From positions 310,001-374,000 of the forward strand of contig JAWLHK010000002.1 in NCBI GenBank assembly GCA_041690355.1: 64,000 bases of DNA, in the 5' to 3' direction. The position numbers and the translations under genes are program-made. The DNA comes from JAWLHK01 sp041690355 [NCBI: bacterium]. Lineage in GTDB: Bacteria; J088; JAWLBW01. The notes below the pieces were generated by a model, which ran no database searches, had not been told where the DNA came from, and worked only from the letters and a program-made list of their open reading frames with translations. Positions 7,776 to 17,127 of the stretch are shown piece after piece (the stretch's first letter is position 1; the number at the start of each line of letters is the position of its first letter).

Positions 7776-8468
7776 GTGTTTCTGCTGGCCATCGATACCA
7801 GCTCGCCCGCCTTCTCCTGCGCGCTGCTCGAAGACGGGGCCGAGCGCGCCGCGCTGCACGTGCGCGGGCGAATGGCGGCCGAGGTCGACCAGTTGCTGAC
7901 CCTCGATCGCATGCTGCAGTCGGCCGGCGTCGCCATTGCCGAGGTCGACGCCTTTGCGTGCACCATCGGGCCGGGAAGCTTCACCGGACTTCGGGTGGGT
8001 CTTTCGCTCCTCAAGGGGCTTGCGCTGCCGGGGGCGCGGCCGGTGTTCGGCATCTCGACACTCGAGGCGCTGGCGGCGGCGGTCGGTTACCCCCCGGGCC
8101 CGGTCGTCGCCTGCCTCGATGCCCGGCGCCATGAGGTCTACGCCGCTGCCTGGTCAGACGGGGGCGTCGTGGTGCCCGAGGGGGTGTATGCGGTCGAAGC
8201 GCTGCGGGAACGCGTCCGCGGCCTGGGGGGTGAGCCGCTCTGGGTTGGCGGCGGCGCCCGCGTCTGCGGCGAAGCGCTGGGGCTTGCGCCCGGTCGCCTG
8301 GCCCCGGAGTGGTTCGACGCCCCGCGCGCCGAGATCGTCGCCCGCCTCGCCTGGCACGCCTGGGAACGGGGCGAGCGGCCGGCCCCCGACCTCCTCGTCC
8401 CCAACTACCTGCGGGCTTCGGAAGCGGAACGGAAAAGGCGTCCGGCTGGCGACGGGACCGGCTCGTAA
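7776..8468 (+). CDS. tsaB: tRNA threonylcarbamoyladenosine biosynthesis protein TsaB
   Basis: A 230-residue protein of the ASKHA fold. LAIDTSSPAFSCALLEDG at the N-terminus and IGPGSFTGLRVGLSLLKGLAL near residues 66-86 are hallmarks of TsaB (YeaZ). TsaB is the platform subunit that pairs with TsaD and TsaE to make the t6A modification at position 37 of ANN-decoding tRNAs. It starts with GTG two bases after rseP, so the two genes are probably co-translated. No rimI or tsaE lies next to it. Confidence 0.92.
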   Translation: MFLLAIDTSSPAFSCALLEDGAERAALHVRGRMAAEVDQLLTLDRMLQSAGVAIAEVDAFACTIGPGSFTGLRVGLSLLKGLALPGARPVFGISTLEALAAAVGYPPGPVVACLDARRHEVYAAAWSDGGVVVPEGVYAVEALRERVRGLGGEPLWVGGGARVCGEALGLAPGRLAPEWFDAPRAEIVARLAWHAWERGERPAPDLLVPNYLRASEAERKRRPAGDGTGS

Positions 8469-8476
8469 CAGGTCCC
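8454..8476 (+). terminator. Possible weak terminator at the end of tsaB
   Basis: GGGACC (8454-8459) and GGTCCC (8471-8476) can pair around an 11-base loop that contains the tsaB stop codon. Only TTTC follows, so termination would be weak. Confidence 0.3.
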
Positions 8477-8642
8477 TTTCTACGGGCAGGAGCTGAGCGG
8501 ACAAAAAACTGTCCTTGCGGTCAATATTTTAGCCGTTTCACTTCGATACAGGGGGGCGGCTTGCCCCTTGCCCCCCGGAGCCCTCGCCTGGCGGCCAAAA
8601 AGTTGCCCGGTTGCGAATCGGACTCTCCTCTGGAAAAGCGTT
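8477..8642. other. Intergenic leader with two extra hairpins
   Basis: No gene is seen here. A GGACA/TGTCC hairpin with an A-rich loop lies near 8499-8514. A GGGGGGC/GCCCCCC hairpin lies at 8551-8576. Both are upstream of the sigma-54 promoter. They could mark 3-prime processing of the rseP-tsaB transcript or activator-binding architecture; no known riboswitch was recognised. Confidence 0.4.
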
Positions 8643-8656
8643 GGTACGGGCCTTGC
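8643..8656 (+). promoter_or_regulatory. Sigma-54 (RpoN) promoter
   Basis: TTGGTACGGGCCTTGCTT matches the -24/-12 consensus TGGCACG-N4-TTGCW. The invariant GG (8643-8644) and GC (8655-8656) are exactly 10 bases apart. It lies 43 bases upstream of the next ATG. Sigma-54 promoters need an AAA+ enhancer-binding activator, none of which is encoded in this window. Confidence 0.75.
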
Positions 8657-8699
8657 TTGAGCATGGTGCCGTTTCCTCTTTTTCCCGCTTGGAGTTTCG

Positions 8700-8957
8700 A
8701 TGCCTTCGGCCAACGTCATCCCGTTTCCGTCCCGCGAGAAGCTTTCCTGCCCGCGCGAAGACTACTTGATTCGACACGAAGAAAAAACCGATCTGCTTCG
8801 CGATGGCGTGCGGCGGGTCGTGAGCATCCGCAAGACGTTCTTTGACGGGCGCGAACGGGTCGAGCTGGAGTTCGAAACCGAGTACCAGCGCGATGCCGAG
8901 CTCGACGAGTTTCTTGCCCGTGTCGACGACGCGGTGCAGGCCTACTTCTGCTCCTGA
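8700..8957 (+). CDS. Small protein of unknown function, sigma-54 controlled
   Basis: An 85-residue soluble protein with no recognised domain. It is highly charged: an N-terminal PSANVIPFPSREKLS segment is followed by an alternating basic/acidic region and an acidic helix-like C-terminus ending CS. There is no signal peptide or membrane segment. TTGGAG lies before the ATG. It stands alone between a sigma-54 promoter and a strong intrinsic terminator, so it is a monocistronic, separately regulated unit. The function may be regulatory, but nothing in the sequence says more. Coding is supported by the flanking signals rather than by homology. Confidence 0.65.
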   Translation: MPSANVIPFPSREKLSCPREDYLIRHEEKTDLLRDGVRRVVSIRKTFFDGRERVELEFETEYQRDAELDEFLARVDDAVQAYFCS

Positions 8958-8981
8958 GGCAGAGCGCTGACTTTCTGAACG

Positions 8982-9023
8982 GGTGGCCGGGAACAGTTCC
9001 TGTTTCCGACCACCGTTTTTTTT
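8982..9023 (+). terminator. Intrinsic terminator of the small sigma-54 gene
   Basis: GGTGG-CGGGAACA (8982-8995) pairs with TGTTTCCG-CCACC (9001-9014) with one mismatch and a 5-base loop. Eight Ts (9016-9023) follow almost immediately. Confidence 0.85.
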
Positions 9024-9051
9024 GCCCGTCGCGGGGCGGCTATGTTACAAT
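9022..9051 (+). promoter_or_regulatory. Candidate promoter of the ruvCAB-kinase operon
   Basis: TTGCCC (9022-9027) and TACAAT (9046-9051) are 18 bases apart. The first follows the T-run of the preceding terminator. The leader to the ruvC ATG is about 160 bases long with no gene seen. Confidence 0.5.
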
Positions 9052-9217
9052 TCTCACTCGTCTAGGCACGCGAAATTCCTACAGGTTTCCGCTTTCGGCG
9101 TGCCGCCCGTTTTGCCCGGAGGTCGGACTTGCCCTTGAAATCCGCCAGCAGCTGCAGCCTATCGGCTTGCCCGGGCGTCGTCACGCGTCGGGTCTCCCTG
9201 CCGGAGGAATGCTGACG

Positions 9218-9706
9218 ATGCGCATTCTGGGCCTGGATCCGGGTTCGCATTTCACCGGTTACGGCGTGCTCGATTGGGCGGGGAGCCGGGCGACGCATGT
9301 CGACAACGGCGTCATCGCGCTGGCCGATGGGCCGCTTCCGTCGCGCCTGAGCGAACTTTCGACACGCCTGAACGAAGTCATCGACGCGCACGCGCCCGAC
9401 GTGGCCGCCGTCGAGTCGGTGTTCGCGCACCGCAATTTTCAATCCGCCTTCATTCTCGCCCAGGCCCGCGGTGCGCTCCTGGCCGTGCTCGGCCTGCGCC
9501 GCGTGCCGGTTTTCGAGTACGCGCCCGCCGACATCAAGAAGACCCTGACCGGCAACGGCCGCGCCGAGAAACCGCAGATGCAGCGCATCGTGCGCATGCT
9601 GCTCAAGCTGCCCGAGGATGCCGCCGCCGACGCCTCGGATGCGCTCGCGGCCGCCTTCTGCCACGTGCGCATGGCGCGCACCCACGCCGTTCTGGGGGGG
9701 CGCTGA
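9218..9706 (+). CDS. ruvC: Holliday junction resolvase RuvC
   Basis: A 162-residue endonuclease of the RNase H fold that cuts Holliday junctions with RuvAB. The acidic catalytic residues are in place: Asp7 in MRILGLDPGS, Glu66 in VESVFAHRN, and the C-terminal pair in DAAADASDALAAAFCH. Start: ATG at 9218, where homology begins, with GGAGG about 10 bases upstream. An ATG at 9209 is a near alternative adding three residues. The stop overlaps the ruvA start by one base. It is the first gene of a six-gene coupled operon. Confidence 0.95.
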   Translation: MRILGLDPGSHFTGYGVLDWAGSRATHVDNGVIALADGPLPSRLSELSTRLNEVIDAHAPDVAAVESVFAHRNFQSAFILAQARGALLAVLGLRRVPVFEYAPADIKKTLTGNGRAEKPQMQRIVRMLLKLPEDAAADASDALAAAFCHVRMARTHAVLGGR

Positions 9707-10290
9707 TGATCGCGCGGCTGCGGGGACGCATTTGGGAAAAAGGGTCCGGCGCGCTTGTACTCGACGTCAATGGCGTCGGTTACGAGGTGCACGTCACGTC
9801 GACGACCCTGGCGACGGTGGGTCCCGAGGGCCAGACGGCCGACCTCAACATTTCGACGCAGGTACGCGAAGACAGCATTACGCTCTACGGTTTCGTGCGC
9901 CCTGAAGAACGCATGCTTTTCGAGATGCTCATCGGCGTGAGCGGCATCGGGCCCACGAAGGCCATCGGCGCGCTCTCGGCGACGACGCCGTCTGATCTGG
10001 CCGTGGCCCTCGCCGGCGGCGATCTGGTGCGCCTGTCGCGCCTGCCCGGCATCGGCAAGAAGACGGCCGAGAGGCTCGTGGTCGAGCTGCGCGACAAGAT
10101 CGACGCCCTGCGCGCCACCCTGGGCGCGACGGCGGGCGTACCCGGCGGGGCGCGCGGCGACGCGCTGGCGGCCCTGCTCACGCTGGGTTACACCCGGCAG
10201 CAGGCCGAAGCGGCACTCGACGGCGTCGGCGACGGAAACGTTCAGGATCTCATCAAGACGGCCCTGCAGAGACTGAGCACGCGATCATGA
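9706..10290 (+). CDS. ruvA: Holliday junction branch migration protein RuvA
   Basis: A 194-residue protein of normal RuvA length. An N-terminal OB-fold ([12 protein letters not shown] to about residue 65, ending with YGF) is followed by two helix-hairpin-helix motifs ([16 protein letters not shown] and [15 protein letters not shown]) and a C-terminal UBA-like domain ([16 protein letters not shown]) that contacts RuvB. It forms the tetramer that holds the four-way junction. Start and stop codons overlap those of both neighbours, indicating translational coupling. Confidence 0.96.
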   Translation: MIARLRGRIWEKGSGALVLDVNGVGYEVHVTSTTLATVGPEGQTADLNISTQVREDSITLYGFVRPEERMLFEMLIGVSGIGPTKAIGALSATTPSDLAVALAGGDLVRLSRLPGIGKKTAERLVVELRDKIDALRATLGATAGVPGGARGDALAALLTLGYTRQQAEAALDGVGDGNVQDLIKTALQRLSTRS

Positions 10291-11312
10291 GCAGCCCGCA
10301 GGCCAACGACGTCCGTCCCGAGGGTGATGCCCTCGATACCGCATGGGAAGAACCGCTGCGTCCGGTTCGCCTTGACGACTACATCGGCCAGGCCGAAATG
10401 AAGGCCAACCTGAAAGTCGGCATCCAGGCGGCGCGCCAGCGTGGCGAACCCCTGGGGCACGCGCTGTTCTTCGGCCCGCCGGGGCTGGGTAAGACGACGC
10501 TCGCGCACATCATCGCCACCGAGATGGGGGGAGGCCTGCGCTCGACCGCGGGCCCCGTGCTGTTGCGCCAGGGAGATCTGGCGGGCATCCTGACATCGCT
10601 CGAAGCCAACGACATTCTCTTCATCGACGAGATTCACCGCCTGCCGCGGGCCGTCGAAGAAATCCTCTACTCGGCCATGGAGGACTTCAAGCTCGACATC
10701 CTGCTCGGCGCGGGGCCTGGCGCCCAGAGCGTGAAGATTGACCTGCCCCGCTTCACCCTCGTCGGCGCCACGACCCGCGCGGGCTCGCTTTCGACGCCGC
10801 TGTACGACCGCTTCACCTTTCACGAACACCTGAATTTCTACACGCCGGTCGACCTGCAGCAGATCATCGAACGGGCGGCCCGGCTCAATCGCATTCCCAT
10901 CGAACCCGAAGGGAGCCTGGCGCTCGCGGGCCGTTCGCGGGGCACCCCGCGCATCGCGCTGCGCCTGCTCAGCCGGGTGCGCGACTTTGCAGAAGTGGGC
11001 GACGGTGTGATAGATGGTAAGACGGCCTGCGAGGCTCTCGATCGGCTGCACGTCGACGAGGCAGGGCTGAATATGATGGACCAGAAGATTCTCCTGACGA
11101 TACTCGAGAAGTTCAGCGGGGGACCGGTGGGGCTTGAAACGCTGTCGGCGGCCGTGGGCGAAGAAAAAGAGACCATCGAGTTCACCATCGAACCGTACCT
11201 GCTGCAGCAGGGCTTTCTTGCGCGTACGCCGCGCGGCCGCGTGCTGACGGAGCATGCCTACCGTCATTTCGGACGGAGCATTCCTTCGTCGCAGAGGAAA
11301 CTTTTCCCGTGA
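10287..11312 (+). CDS. ruvB: Holliday junction branch migration ATPase RuvB
   Basis: A 341-residue AAA+ motor. The N-terminal RPxxLDDYIGQ segment, Walker [16 protein letters not shown], Walker [14 protein letters not shown], sensor 1 [17 protein letters not shown] and the C-terminal winged helix ([15 protein letters not shown]) are all present. It drives branch migration with RuvA. It overlaps ruvA by four bases, and the following kinase gene also overlaps its stop by four bases. This joins repair genes to signalling genes in one transcript. Confidence 0.97.
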   Translation: MSSPQANDVRPEGDALDTAWEEPLRPVRLDDYIGQAEMKANLKVGIQAARQRGEPLGHALFFGPPGLGKTTLAHIIATEMGGGLRSTAGPVLLRQGDLAGILTSLEANDILFIDEIHRLPRAVEEILYSAMEDFKLDILLGAGPGAQSVKIDLPRFTLVGATTRAGSLSTPLYDRFTFHEHLNFYTPVDLQQIIERAARLNRIPIEPEGSLALAGRSRGTPRIALRLLSRVRDFAEVGDGVIDGKTACEALDRLHVDEAGLNMMDQKILLTILEKFSGGPVGLETLSAAVGEEKETIEFTIEPYLLQQGFLARTPRGRVLTEHAYRHFGRSIPSSQRKLFP

Positions 11313-13726
11313 ACCTTACGTCCTACCTCCTGCGCCAGACGCCTGTCGAGCCGACCCTTCTCGAGCAGATACTCGCGTTCACGCAGGACAATCCCCAGGT
11401 CATCGCCGGCGCGGGCGTGCTGCTCGTGGTGCTTCTGGTGCTGCGCAAGTTCATCGGCTCCGATGCGGGCCCCAAACCGGGCAAGCTCCCCCGCAATCCG
11501 AAACAGGCCCGCCGGTGGGCCGAGCTGTCGATTCAGGCCAACAAGTTTCGCCAGGCGGGCGACTTCTACCTCATCGCCAACGAATACGAAGCGGCTTACA
11601 ACGCGTTTGCGCGCGCCGCCGCTTACGACGAGGCCGCCGAGGCGGCGCTTGCGCTCGGTGCCAAGGAAAAAGCGGCGATGATGCTCGAAAAGGCGAAGAA
11701 GTATGTCGCCGCCGCGAAGCTGTATCAGCAGTCGGGACGCTACAACGACGCCGGCGAGGTCTTCGCGCGTGCCGGTAACGATACCCTTGCCGCCGAAGCC
11801 TTCGAGGCGGCTGGCAACTGGGGCAAGGGGGCCCTGCACTTCGAGCGCGCCCGCAACCACGTCAAGGCGGCCGACCTCTATGTGAAGGCGCGGGATTTCA
11901 AGAAGGCCGGCGCCCTGTACGAAGCTGCCTACCGCGAGGCGCGGCAGCAGTCGAAGGAGAACCCCGCGCGGACGCGCCAGGCCGGCGAGTTCGCGCTCAA
12001 GGCTGCGGGCTGCTTTGAGAAGATCAAGGAAGTGAAACCGGCCATCGCCGTTCTGAGCGACGCCGGCTTCTTCGAAAAGGCGGCCGGCCTGCTGCGCTCG
12101 ACCAACGATCTCGAGGGGGCCGCCGACCTCTACGTCAAGGCCAACCTCCCGCTGCAGGCCGCCGATCTCTACGTGCAGATGGGCGACCCCGAGCGCGCCG
12201 CCCGCCTCAAGGGCGATGTCCTGCGTTCGGAGGGGAACGAGCTGGCCGCCGCCGATAATTACCGGCAGGCCGGTGAGTATCTGGAAGCGGCCGAAATCTT
12301 CCGCCGGCACAACCATTACGCCGAAGCCGCCTCGATGTATCTGCAGGTGGGCGATTACCTGCAGGCAGGCGAAATGTTCCTGCGCGCCAAGGACCCACGC
12401 AAGGCGGCCGAGGCCTGGGAGCGCGCGGGTGACTATCGCCGGGCCGCCGAGGTCTACCAGCGGCTCGGCGACGGCCGCAAGCAGAGCGAACTGCTCGAGC
12501 GCGCCGGCGAGTCGTTCGAAGCCGGGCTGAATTACTACCGTCTGAAGCTCCCCGACGAGGCCGTGCGGGTGCTTTCGTCGATTCCCGGCGAGCATCCCTC
12601 GTTCCGCAAGGCCTGCAACCTGCTCGGCGACATCTATCGCGAAAAGGGAGACGCGGCGCAAGCCGTCAAGAAGTATCAGCAGGCGGTCGAGGGGCAGAAG
12701 GTCAGTCAGGCCAACCTGCATCCCTATTACAATCTGGCGCGCGTGCTCGAAGAGTCGGGCGACCCGCGCCTCGCCTTCGCCCTGTTTCGCAAGATTCAGC
12801 AGGAAGACAGCCAGTTTCAGGACGTGGCGGCGCGCGTCAACACGCTCAAGTCGCGCGTCGAAGAGGCCGATCGCAAAGAGCGCGAGAAGACGGCGCCCCC
12901 CGATACGAGCACGGCCACGCCCGTGGTCGCGCGCGCCAAGAAGCGTTATACGCTGTTGTCGGAGATCGGCCGCGGCGGCATGGGAATCGTCTACAAGGCG
13001 CACGATCAGGTGCTCGACCGTGTCGTCGCCTTCAAGGTGCTCCCCTCCGATCTGCGCAACAATGACGTGGCGGTGAAGAACTTCCTGCGCGAAGCCAAGG
13101 CCGCCGCCGGGCTGAACCACCCGAACATCGTCATCGTCTACGACGCCGGCGAAGAGGGTGACAACTATTATATCGCCATGGAGTACATCGAGGGGCGTAC
13201 GCTGCGCGACATCGTCGTCGCCGACGGCAAGATTCCGCTGCCCGGGCTCATGGTCATCACGGCCCAGCTCTGCCGGGCCATGGAGTACGCGCACGGCCGC
13301 AGCGTGGTTCATCGCGACATCAAGGGCTCGAACATCATGTGGACCGACGCCAAGCTCGTCAAGGTCATGGATTTCGGGCTCGCCAAGGTCATTCAGGAAG
13401 TCGTCAACTTTCAGACCGTGGTCGGCGGCACCCCGCACTACATGGCGCCCGAACAGATCCTGGGCGAAGAAATCGACCGCCGCGCCGACCTGTATTCGCT
13501 GGGGGTCACGCTCTACGAGTGCGCCACGGGCACCGTCCCGTTTCCCAAGGGCGACGTCGGCTACCATCACATCCACACCCCTGCACCCGACCCGCGCGAG
13601 TTCAACAAGGATGTACCCGAGGCCTATGCCAAGCTGCTTCTGAAGTGCCTCGTGAAGGATCCGGCGGCACGCTATCAGAGCGCCGCCGAAATCTACGAGG
13701 ACCTCAAGGAAATTCGGGTGCGATAA
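11309..13726 (+). CDS. Membrane-anchored TPR-repeat Ser/Thr protein kinase 1
   Basis: An 805-residue protein with the order: membrane segment (about residues 32-50, [18 protein letters not shown]), a long array of degenerate TPR/SEL1-like helical repeats (about 70-520), and a C-terminal Hanks-type kinase (about 544-805). Kinase motifs are complete: [11 protein letters not shown] loop, FKVL lysine, HRDIKGSN from residue 668, DFG from residue 688, APEQ and RADLYSLG. The DIKGSN loop differs from the usual DIKPSN. Having the kinase after the TPRs reverses the common kinase-then-TPR order. GTG start overlaps ruvB by four bases. Targets are unknown. Confidence 0.88.
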   Translation: MNLTSYLLRQTPVEPTLLEQILAFTQDNPQVIAGAGVLLVVLLVLRKFIGSDAGPKPGKLPRNPKQARRWAELSIQANKFRQAGDFYLIANEYEAAYNAFARAAAYDEAAEAALALGAKEKAAMMLEKAKKYVAAAKLYQQSGRYNDAGEVFARAGNDTLAAEAFEAAGNWGKGALHFERARNHVKAADLYVKARDFKKAGALYEAAYREARQQSKENPARTRQAGEFALKAAGCFEKIKEVKPAIAVLSDAGFFEKAAGLLRSTNDLEGAADLYVKANLPLQAADLYVQMGDPERAARLKGDVLRSEGNELAAADNYRQAGEYLEAAEIFRRHNHYAEAASMYLQVGDYLQAGEMFLRAKDPRKAAEAWERAGDYRRAAEVYQRLGDGRKQSELLERAGESFEAGLNYYRLKLPDEAVRVLSSIPGEHPSFRKACNLLGDIYREKGDAAQAVKKYQQAVEGQKVSQANLHPYYNLARVLEESGDPRLAFALFRKIQQEDSQFQDVAARVNTLKSRVEEADRKEREKTAPPDTSTATPVVARAKKRYTLLSEIGRGGMGIVYKAHDQVLDRVVAFKVLPSDLRNNDVAVKNFLREAKAAAGLNHPNIVIVYDAGEEGDNYYIAMEYIEGRTLRDIVVADGKIPLPGLMVITAQLCRAMEYAHGRSVVHRDIKGSNIMWTDAKLVKVMDFGLAKVIQEVVNFQTVVGGTPHYMAPEQILGEEIDRRADLYSLGVTLYECATGTVPFPKGDVGYHHIHTPAPDPREFNKDVPEAYAKLLLKCLVKDPAARYQSAAEIYEDLKEIRVR

Positions 13727-16155
13727 TGGACACGCAGGCCGTGCTCGAGCACCTGCAGCGCTTACCGCCCTGGGCCTGGGGCGCGGCCCTGCTGGGACTG
13801 GTGGCGCTGGTCTTCGCCGTGCGCGTTCTGAAGCGCTACGGCCGGCTGCGCCGTTACCCCGGTCTTCAGCCGCGGTTTCGATCGGCGGCCGGGGCGCGCG
13901 TGCTCGCCGCGGCCGAGGCCTCCGAAAAGCGCGGTGCGTTCGAAGAGGCGGGAGATCTGTTTCTCCAGCTAGAACTCCACGACGGCGCGCGCCGCAACTA
14001 TCATCGCGCCCAGACCGGGTTGAAGCTGGCCGGCTCTTATCTCGCCACCGGGCAGAAGCTCGAGGCCGCCACGTGGTTCGAACGTGCGGGGCGAGTCGAC
14101 GAGGCGCTCGAACTGTACCTCGAAGTGGGCCAGATCGCCCATGCGGCACGTGCGGCGCAGTCGGCCGGTGACTTTCTGCAGGCGGCCCAGCTCTTCGAGG
14201 GGGCGGGCGATTTCGCCGCCGCGGCTCCCCTTTACCGGCGCATTCAGGACATTCCCAAAGCGTTCGCCTGCTATGAGAAAGCCGGCGAGCAGGGGGCGGC
14301 GGCGGCGCTGGGCGTCGAACACGTCGGCCAGATGCTCGCCGGGCTCCGGCAGGGGAAAAAGGCGAGCGCCGCCGACGTGCGCGAACTCGAGTCGCTCGCC
14401 GAGCGCGCGGCGGCGATCCTGGCAGAGTCGGAGAAGGCGAGCGACTGGGAGCAGGGGCTGCAGCTCTATCTCTTCGCGAAGCGGTGGGCGAGCGCGGGGC
14501 ACCTTTTCCGCAAACTCGGCAAGCTCGAAAAGGCCGTCGAGCAGTTTCTGCGCGCCGGCGACAAACGCAATGCCGCCGACGTGCTCGACGAACTCGGCCG
14601 CCCCCGCGAGAGCGCGAAGCTCAAAGGCGAAGACTTTCTCGCCCGCGACATGCTGCGCGAGGCGGCCGCGCAGTTCGAGACCGCCGAACTCTGGGAGCAG
14701 GCCGCCGAAGCGCTCGTCAAACTGGGCGACAACCTGAAGGCCGCCCTTCTGTTTCGCCGCATGAACATGCCGCTGCGCACCGCAGAGCTGCTGGAAAAGG
14801 AAGGGCAGTACGGCGAGGCGGCCGCCGCCTACCGCGAGGCGGGCGACGACGAACGCGCCCTGCACTGCTACGAGCAGTTGAGCGACTGGGGCGCGTATAC
14901 GGAACTGCTCGAAGCGAAGGAGCGGTGGTACGAGGCCGGCCTGAATTACCTCAAGCGGGGGCTGAGCGACAAGGCAATCAAGGCCCTGCAGCGGGTCGAC
15001 GAGCACGATCCGCGCTACGGGGCCGCGGCCCTCGCGCTCGGCGACCTCTTCGCCGAGAAGGGCATGCATGGCCTCGCGAAAGAAAAGTACCTGGCCCTCA
15101 TCGGTGACGAGCGCATCCAGCGCCGGAACATCGAGGCCTATTACAAGCTGGCGCTCGCCTACGAAGCCAATCAGGAGCTCAACCAGGCGCTCCAGACGTT
15201 CGAGAAGATCCTCGGCCTCGACTTTCACTTCAAGGACGTCGGCCAGCGCATTCACGATCTGAAGGAACGCATCGCCCTGCGCACCCCGTTCATGACGCCG
15301 GCGCAGAGCGGGGGCCAGCCGGTCGATCCCTTCGCCGCCACGCTCATGCAGCCGGCCCAGGCGGCCAAACGCCGGTATGAAATCGTCTCTGAACTCGGCC
15401 GCGGCGGGATGGGTGTCGTCTACAAGGCGCGCGATACGGTACTCGACCGGGTCGTGGCCCTCAAGGTGCTCCCCCCCATGTTCCGCCAGAACGAGCTGGC
15501 CCTGCGCAACTTCTTTCGCGAAGCCAAGAGCGCGGCGGCACTTCAGCACCCCAATATCGTCACCGTCTACGATACGGGTGAAGAAGCGGGCAGTCCCTAT
15601 ATTACAATGGAATTCGTAGAGGGGCGCGATCTCAAGCAGATCGTGTCGGAGTCGGGGGCGTTTGCGCTGGGGCCGCTTCTGCTGGTGTTCGGGCAGATGT
15701 GCCAGGCGCTCACCTATGCGCACGAGCGATCCATCGTGCACCGGGATATCAAACCGAGCAACGTGCTGTGGACCAAGGACAAGCAGGTCAAGGTAACCGA
15801 CTTCGGCCTCGCCCGCGCCCTGAACCAGGGTGCGAACACCATGACCACGACCGGCGGCACCCCCTACTACATGAGCCCCGAGCAGACGCTGGGCAAGAAC
15901 CTCGATCACCGCACCGACATCTACTCGCTGGGGGTCATGATGTTCGAGCTGGCGACGGCGCGCCTGCCGTTCGAGGAGGGGGACATCGGGTACCACCACG
16001 TTCACTCCGAGGCGCCGAACCCGTCGGTGCACCGCAACGACCTGCCCCCGGCCATGAGCCGTATCATCCTGCGCTGCCTGGCCAAGAAGGCCGACGAGCG
16101 CTATGCGACGGCCGCCGACGTTTTTCGCGAGCTGCGCGAGTCCTTCGGCAGCTGA
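13726..16155 (+). CDS. Membrane-anchored TPR-repeat Ser/Thr protein kinase 2 (tandem paralogue)
   Basis: An 809-residue paralogue of the preceding gene with the same layout: N-terminal membrane helix (about 18-36, WGAALLGLVALVFAVRVL), helical TPR-like repeats (about 60-520) and a C-terminal kinase (about 548-809). Motifs include GRGGMGVVYKA, LKVLPP, HRDIKPSN from residue 672, DFGLA and a SPEQTLGKN activation segment. The two kinases share closely matching kinase domains and repeat regions, which implies tandem duplication. TAATG overlap with the first kinase gives one-base coupling. The repeats are predicted to face the same side as the kinase. Confidence 0.88.
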   Translation: MDTQAVLEHLQRLPPWAWGAALLGLVALVFAVRVLKRYGRLRRYPGLQPRFRSAAGARVLAAAEASEKRGAFEEAGDLFLQLELHDGARRNYHRAQTGLKLAGSYLATGQKLEAATWFERAGRVDEALELYLEVGQIAHAARAAQSAGDFLQAAQLFEGAGDFAAAAPLYRRIQDIPKAFACYEKAGEQGAAAALGVEHVGQMLAGLRQGKKASAADVRELESLAERAAAILAESEKASDWEQGLQLYLFAKRWASAGHLFRKLGKLEKAVEQFLRAGDKRNAADVLDELGRPRESAKLKGEDFLARDMLREAAAQFETAELWEQAAEALVKLGDNLKAALLFRRMNMPLRTAELLEKEGQYGEAAAAYREAGDDERALHCYEQLSDWGAYTELLEAKERWYEAGLNYLKRGLSDKAIKALQRVDEHDPRYGAAALALGDLFAEKGMHGLAKEKYLALIGDERIQRRNIEAYYKLALAYEANQELNQALQTFEKILGLDFHFKDVGQRIHDLKERIALRTPFMTPAQSGGQPVDPFAATLMQPAQAAKRRYEIVSELGRGGMGVVYKARDTVLDRVVALKVLPPMFRQNELALRNFFREAKSAAALQHPNIVTVYDTGEEAGSPYITMEFVEGRDLKQIVSESGAFALGPLLLVFGQMCQALTYAHERSIVHRDIKPSNVLWTKDKQVKVTDFGLARALNQGANTMTTTGGTPYYMSPEQTLGKNLDHRTDIYSLGVMMFELATARLPFEEGDIGYHHVHSEAPNPSVHRNDLPPAMSRIILRCLAKKADERYATAADVFRELRESFGS

Positions 16156-17018
16156 TCTTCGCGCCGCTCGCTCTGGCCGGCCTGCTGCTGCCCGCCCCGG
16201 CGTCGGCGACCCAGACCCTGCTCTTCGAGCGTGCCGAGACGCCCGCCGCGGGCACGTTGACGCTCGGGCTGGGGGCCGACTGGCGGATGCGCGACTACCA
16301 GGCGCTCGACCCTGAGGCCGAACGGGGCAGCCCCGCCTCCGATTTCGAGCAGAAATACACGCTCGGCCGGCTCACCGCCGGATACGCGGCCGGCGACCGG
16401 GTCGAACTGCGGGCCTGGGGCACGGGCATGAACGTCTTTCGCCCGGGCGCGGGGAGCGTGCGCAACCTGCGCGAGTACCGGACGGTCGACGATCTGGTGA
16501 CCGGCTTCAAGTGGCGCTTCTGGCCGTGGAACACGATTGCGGGCGCCCCGCTTCTCGCCGCCCTGCGCTTCGACACGAAGTTCCCGAACACGAACGAGCG
16601 CTATTTCGCGGGAACGAACAACATCGACCTGGCCTTCGGCGCCCTGGCCGATCTGACCCTCACCCGCGACGTGACGCTGCACCTGCAGGCCGGCCTCAAC
16701 ATCGTCGGCGACCCCCGCCGGGCCAACCACCAGGACGACTGGGCCGAATATCGGATTGCCCTCGGCCCGTCGGCCGCGCACCGCCGTGCCCGCCGCTGGG
16801 GGCTTGCTGGGGGCCTGCAGGGCTACCGCGGCTACTATGACCGCCATGACGACAAGGGGCGCATCTTTCTGCAGACGAGCTGGCGCCCCGGCGAGCGCTG
16901 GGAGGTGCTCGGCGCCCTGACCCGGCAGGTCTACGGCGACCGGGCCGAACCGTTCGAGGTCTTTCACTTCACGGAACAGGCGGGGGTCGCCGTCGATGTC
17001 CTCTGGCGTCTGCCCTAG
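16152..17018 (+). CDS. Predicted outer-membrane beta-barrel protein with non-canonical start
   Basis: A reading frame continuing from within the kinase gene gives a convincing exported protein: LIFAPLALAGLLLPAPASA is a signal peptide with an ASA cleavage site. About 260 residues of alternating-pattern, glycine- and aromatic-rich sequence follow, typical of a transporter-like barrel. There is no ATG, GTG or TTG near the signal peptide. The only codon in the right place is CTG at 16152, which overlaps the kinase stop (CTGA) as ATGA overlaps do elsewhere in this operon. About 288 residues. The function is unknown; it resembles hypothetical MetA-pathway or OM porin-like proteins only in general pattern. 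Confidence 0.65.
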   Translation: MIFAPLALAGLLLPAPASATQTLLFERAETPAAGTLTLGLGADWRMRDYQALDPEAERGSPASDFEQKYTLGRLTAGYAAGDRVELRAWGTGMNVFRPGAGSVRNLREYRTVDDLVTGFKWRFWPWNTIAGAPLLAALRFDTKFPNTNERYFAGTNNIDLAFGALADLTLTRDVTLHLQAGLNIVGDPRRANHQDDWAEYRIALGPSAAHRRARRWGLAGGLQGYRGYYDRHDDKGRIFLQTSWRPGERWEVLGALTRQVYGDRAEPFEVFHFTEQAGVAVDVLWRLP

Positions 17019-17039
17019 CAGGGTCTTGAAATATTTGAG

Positions 17040-17068
17040 CGAGCGCGAAATATCGATTCCTGCGCTCG
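17040..17068 (+). terminator. Possible weak terminator after the kinase operon
   Basis: CGAGCGC (17040-17046) and GCGCTCG (17062-17068) can pair around an AT-rich 15-base loop, followed by GGTTT. The T-run is poor. Confidence 0.3.
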
Positions 17069-17071
17069 GGT

Positions 17072-17100
17072 TTGCGGAGCCCGGCTTCCCATGGTAGAAT
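17072..17100 (+). promoter_or_regulatory. Promoter of the rimP-nusA-infB operon
   Basis: TTGCGG (17072-17077) and TAGAAT (17095-17100) are separated by 17 bases. The start of transcription would be near 17107, giving a leader of about 75 bases that contains a terminator-like hairpin. Confidence 0.55.
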
Positions 17101-17127
17101 CATCTACTAACTTGGGTATTTCTACCG

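Noticed and set aside
8477-8642. Riboswitch upstream of the sigma-54 gene
   Set aside because: The hairpins lie upstream of the predicted transcription start and match no known aptamer pattern.
11264-14149. Very long minus-strand reading frame opposite ruvB end and kinase 1
   Set aside because: It is antisense to a well-defined kinase, Arg/His/Leu-rich and without domains. Such frames arise in GC-rich genes. The same applies to long antisense frames over infB, pnp, cheA, the MCP and the TRAP genes.
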